Program-made: the position numbers and the translations under genes
Notes under the pieces: generated by a model
Database searches by the model: none
Told to the model about the DNA's origin: nothing
What the model saw: only the letters and a program-made list of their open reading frames with translations
NCBI RefSeq assembly: GCF_001705515.1
Contig: NZ_MDJS01000002.1
Location: 62,001-126,000 of the forward strand
Origin: Mucilaginibacter sp. PPCGB 2223
GTDB lineage: Bacteria; Bacteroidota; Bacteroidia; Sphingobacteriales; Sphingobacteriaceae
Length of the DNA: 64,000 nt
Direction: 5' to 3'
Shown: in pieces, positions 63,301 through 64,000 of the stretch
Numbering within the stretch: the stretch's first letter is position 1
Layout: every line of letters begins with the position of its first letter

Positions 63301-63622
63301 CTACTGGACGCCGACAAACCCGTCGAACGATTTCCCGGTAATGAACTACCTGTCAACAAGCTCTACCATGGTCGGCTTTTCGGGTCTGAATTATGTCGAC
63401 GGCTCCTTCTTTAAAGTCAAAAATGTAACACTTGGCTATACATTGCCAGCCACGATCGCCAAAAAGATAGCCTTGCAAAGGTTGCGTGTATATGGAACCA
63501 TTACCAACCCGCTCATCATTGCTAAAAGTCATTTCCTCAAAGATTACGACCCTGAAATGAATGGTGGGTTAGCTTACCCGTTAACTAAACAGCTTGTGTT
63601 TGGCGTAGATGTAACACTTTAA
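60362..63622 (+). CDS. SusC-family TonB-dependent transporter of a third utilisation locus
   Basis: 1086 residues. Signal peptide (about 34, ending LVRAQA), a carboxypeptidase-regulatory-like domain about 50-125 (LTIKGTVADTKDAPVPGATV), TonB-box-like NEVVVVGYGTTKKRD, plug about 130-250 (SLQGRVPGLDITRTSGQAG, then SSTAVYGSAGANGVIIITTKSG), and the barrel ending LVFGVDVTL. No STN domain, so no FecR coupling. Substrate unknown: its enzymes would be downstream of the window. The upstream regulator is broken. The SusD gene follows after 44 bases. Confidence 0.95.
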   Translation: MNTTLHKEVSLRFGRGCLFLIPFLLAFPAPTLVRAQATGTPAATSLRNKQADLTIKGTVADTKDAPVPGATVKDKNTGKTVATNANGEFTIAVASGSDVLVVSFIGYKTQEVAVNSRTSIKITLEELNSELNEVVVVGYGTTKKRDLTGSVVSVKSEEITARPGPDPIESLQGRVPGLDITRTSGQAGAGINIQLRGTRSFTASGTPLFIIDGLPGDYSTINANDIESIDILKDASSTAVYGSAGANGVIIITTKSGKAGKMNVDFHSYLGYNGWSVTPKMLSGEDYLRAKRDAYSYVYDATNSKWTTTGALWQSPADDPTIFGAQRYALYQQNQFVDWAKVLLRKNPITQNYSLAASGGTEATRAYVSLNLQNEAGQYNGDDYKQYSTSIRLDHRIKKWVSVGANVQASYVVRNKAQDKLENALTTDPLIQPYNLDGSLNTNLGNNVYNLLLDYQPGVYANVDNNTKVFFNPYVEVRPIKGLTILSRAGVHMDYSNTYRFDGIGSVAYTYSNANIAKASITQNRYQGLQWENVLTYNLKVQQDHELTFTGVTSYYYNQNTNTQMLQSNITSNNFEWYKFTGDVNTTATSSYTMSKTFGLIGRLNYSYKSKYLFSATVRHDGASQLYTTNQWANFPAFSAGWRISQETFMTGTKNWLDDLKLRGSWGITGTAKIDPYSSVSNVESGNASLGGTTQPIYKNSQFLTNPDLTWEKSTTTNIGLDASLFGSRINLSADYYNTNTDGVIFAVALPSIYGTYTPGTNYQTNINIAKTNNKGFEIALNTRNIVTKDFEWSSSITYSRNRETILKITDGTDNVANTNTPYTLMLGQAVNSFRNFKIDGVWQIGQEADAAAFGARPGDLMVDIPGITRLAAGVYSKQVNGVTTYYYTNLASAQAFNPALTAANNVYKPSANDYEPVGHNSPDWSLGFQNQFRYKSFDLTVYSYMRWGQTISYNMMGWYQPNGFATNASPSRTFPAAFNYWTPTNPSNDFPVMNYLSTSSTMVGFSGLNYVDGSFFKVKNVTLGYTLPATIAKKIALQRLRVYGTITNPLIIAKSHFLKDYDPEMNGGLAYPLTKQLVFGVDVTL

Positions 63623-63666
63623 CAGGATCGGCAAATTTTATAGCTGAAAACATAAAAAATACAAAC

Positions 63667-64000
63667 ATGAAAAATCAACATATAAAAAGAGGGATCTATA
63701 AATGCGGATTATGCCTGCTGCTTCTTGGCATGAGCATATCATCATGTAAAAAATTAGACGAGTTCAACCCAACGTCTTTATCAGAGCAAAATGTGCTCAC
63801 CAATTTCGCCGGCTGGAAAGCCTATCAAACCAATTGCTATACCGGGCTTTTTGGCTCACTCATCGGTATGCAATATGGCCTGGTTTCGGAAGTTGGTACC
63901 GACCTGTGGACGTTCTCGTTCAACAGCCACAACCAGTACAAGGATATTATGGCTTATGAAGCGTTTACTACAAGCTCGGGTATTATCAAAAACGTATGGG
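63667..64000 (+). CDS. SusD/RagB-family lipoprotein (truncated by the window edge)
   Basis: Open from ATG 63667 to the end of the window (111 codons). Lipobox SISSCKKLD (Cys about 27) after a signal peptide that begins unusually polar (MKNQHIKRGIYKCGLCLLLLG). Residues such as FNPTSLSEQNVLTNFAGWKA and YTGLFGSLIGMQYGL show the start of a SusD helical scaffold (GWKAYQTNCYTGLFG). Partner of the SusC gene 44 bases upstream. Function beyond substrate binding cannot be read. Confidence 0.9.
   Translation, partial: MKNQHIKRGIYKCGLCLLLLGMSISSCKKLDEFNPTSLSEQNVLTNFAGWKAYQTNCYTGLFGSLIGMQYGLVSEVGTDLWTFSFNSHNQYKDIMAYEAFTTSSGIIKNVW

Noticed and set aside
1..64000. CRISPR arrays, intact insertion sequences, phage genes, rRNA or a replication origin
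   Set aside because: No regularly spaced repeats, transposase, capsid or terminase motif, rRNA stretch or DnaA-box cluster was seen.

Overview
The window reads as a chromosomal segment of a Bacteroidota bacterium of the Sphingobacteriaceae type (Mucilaginibacter- or Pedobacter-like). This is inferred, not computed. The grounds are three SusC/SusD pairs, an ECF sigma/FecR system, many secreted glycoside hydrolases, lipoproteins with an S-C-K-K start after the signal peptide, weak ribosome binding sites and TAnnTTTG-type -7 boxes. Coding density is high and nearly every gene has a recognisable family. I saw no CRISPR array, intact insertion sequence, phage module or rRNA.

Layout. 1-5659 (+): the tail of a beta-propeller protein, then a GH43-GH27-GH43 cassette for arabinose/galactose side chains. 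5824-20094 (-): a protein- or peptide-utilisation locus in the order FecR anti-sigma, SusC with an STN domain, SusD, a lipoprotein resembling a zinc peptidase that has lost its metal site, a thioredoxin-like protein, an S9 peptidase and an HExxH metalloprotease. An ECF sigma gene comes last, behind a terminator-like hairpin. 20371-26476: an AraC regulator, SnoaL-like and DoxX-like proteins, methionine aminopeptidase, a convergent M24 peptidase, a DUF2911 protein, an isochorismatase-like hydrolase and a divergent LysR regulator. 26580-30667: a polytopic membrane protein facing a GT2 glycosyltransferase, tRNA-Glu, a short stretch of repeats and a cytosolic six-repeat propeller protein. 31129-33739 (+): an operon of lipoprotein, six-helix membrane protein, sensorless histidine kinase and LuxR-type response regulator. 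34093-38030: GH28, an LpxL-type acyltransferase, a DUF1905 protein and a class C beta-lactamase-like hydrolase.

38268-56014 (+) is a complete starch utilisation locus: a membrane-anchored DUF6377/SusR-like regulator, SusC, SusD, SusE-like protein, GH31 alpha-glucosidase, cyclomaltodextrinase-like GH13, an SLC45-type sugar importer, a lipoprotein alpha-amylase and a type I pullulanase. The genes are tightly packed, with start/stop overlaps. The division of labour would be surface binding and debranching, import through SusC, then further cleavage and cytoplasmic import. A GH53 galactanase and a secreted HEFAH metallopeptidase follow. The window ends in a third SusC/SusD pair (SusD cut by the window edge), with only a broken AraC-type helix-turn-helix fragment beside it.

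The items most worth a second look are the secreted gluzincin at 57176-58252, whose active-site spacing matches anthrax lethal factor; the peptidase-like lipoprotein without metal ligands at 12556-13515, in a locus whose sigma gene is last; the apparent split sensor kinase at 31129-33739; and the tRNA-Glu flank with its propeller gene. All family calls rest on motif reading by eye; no database search was run.
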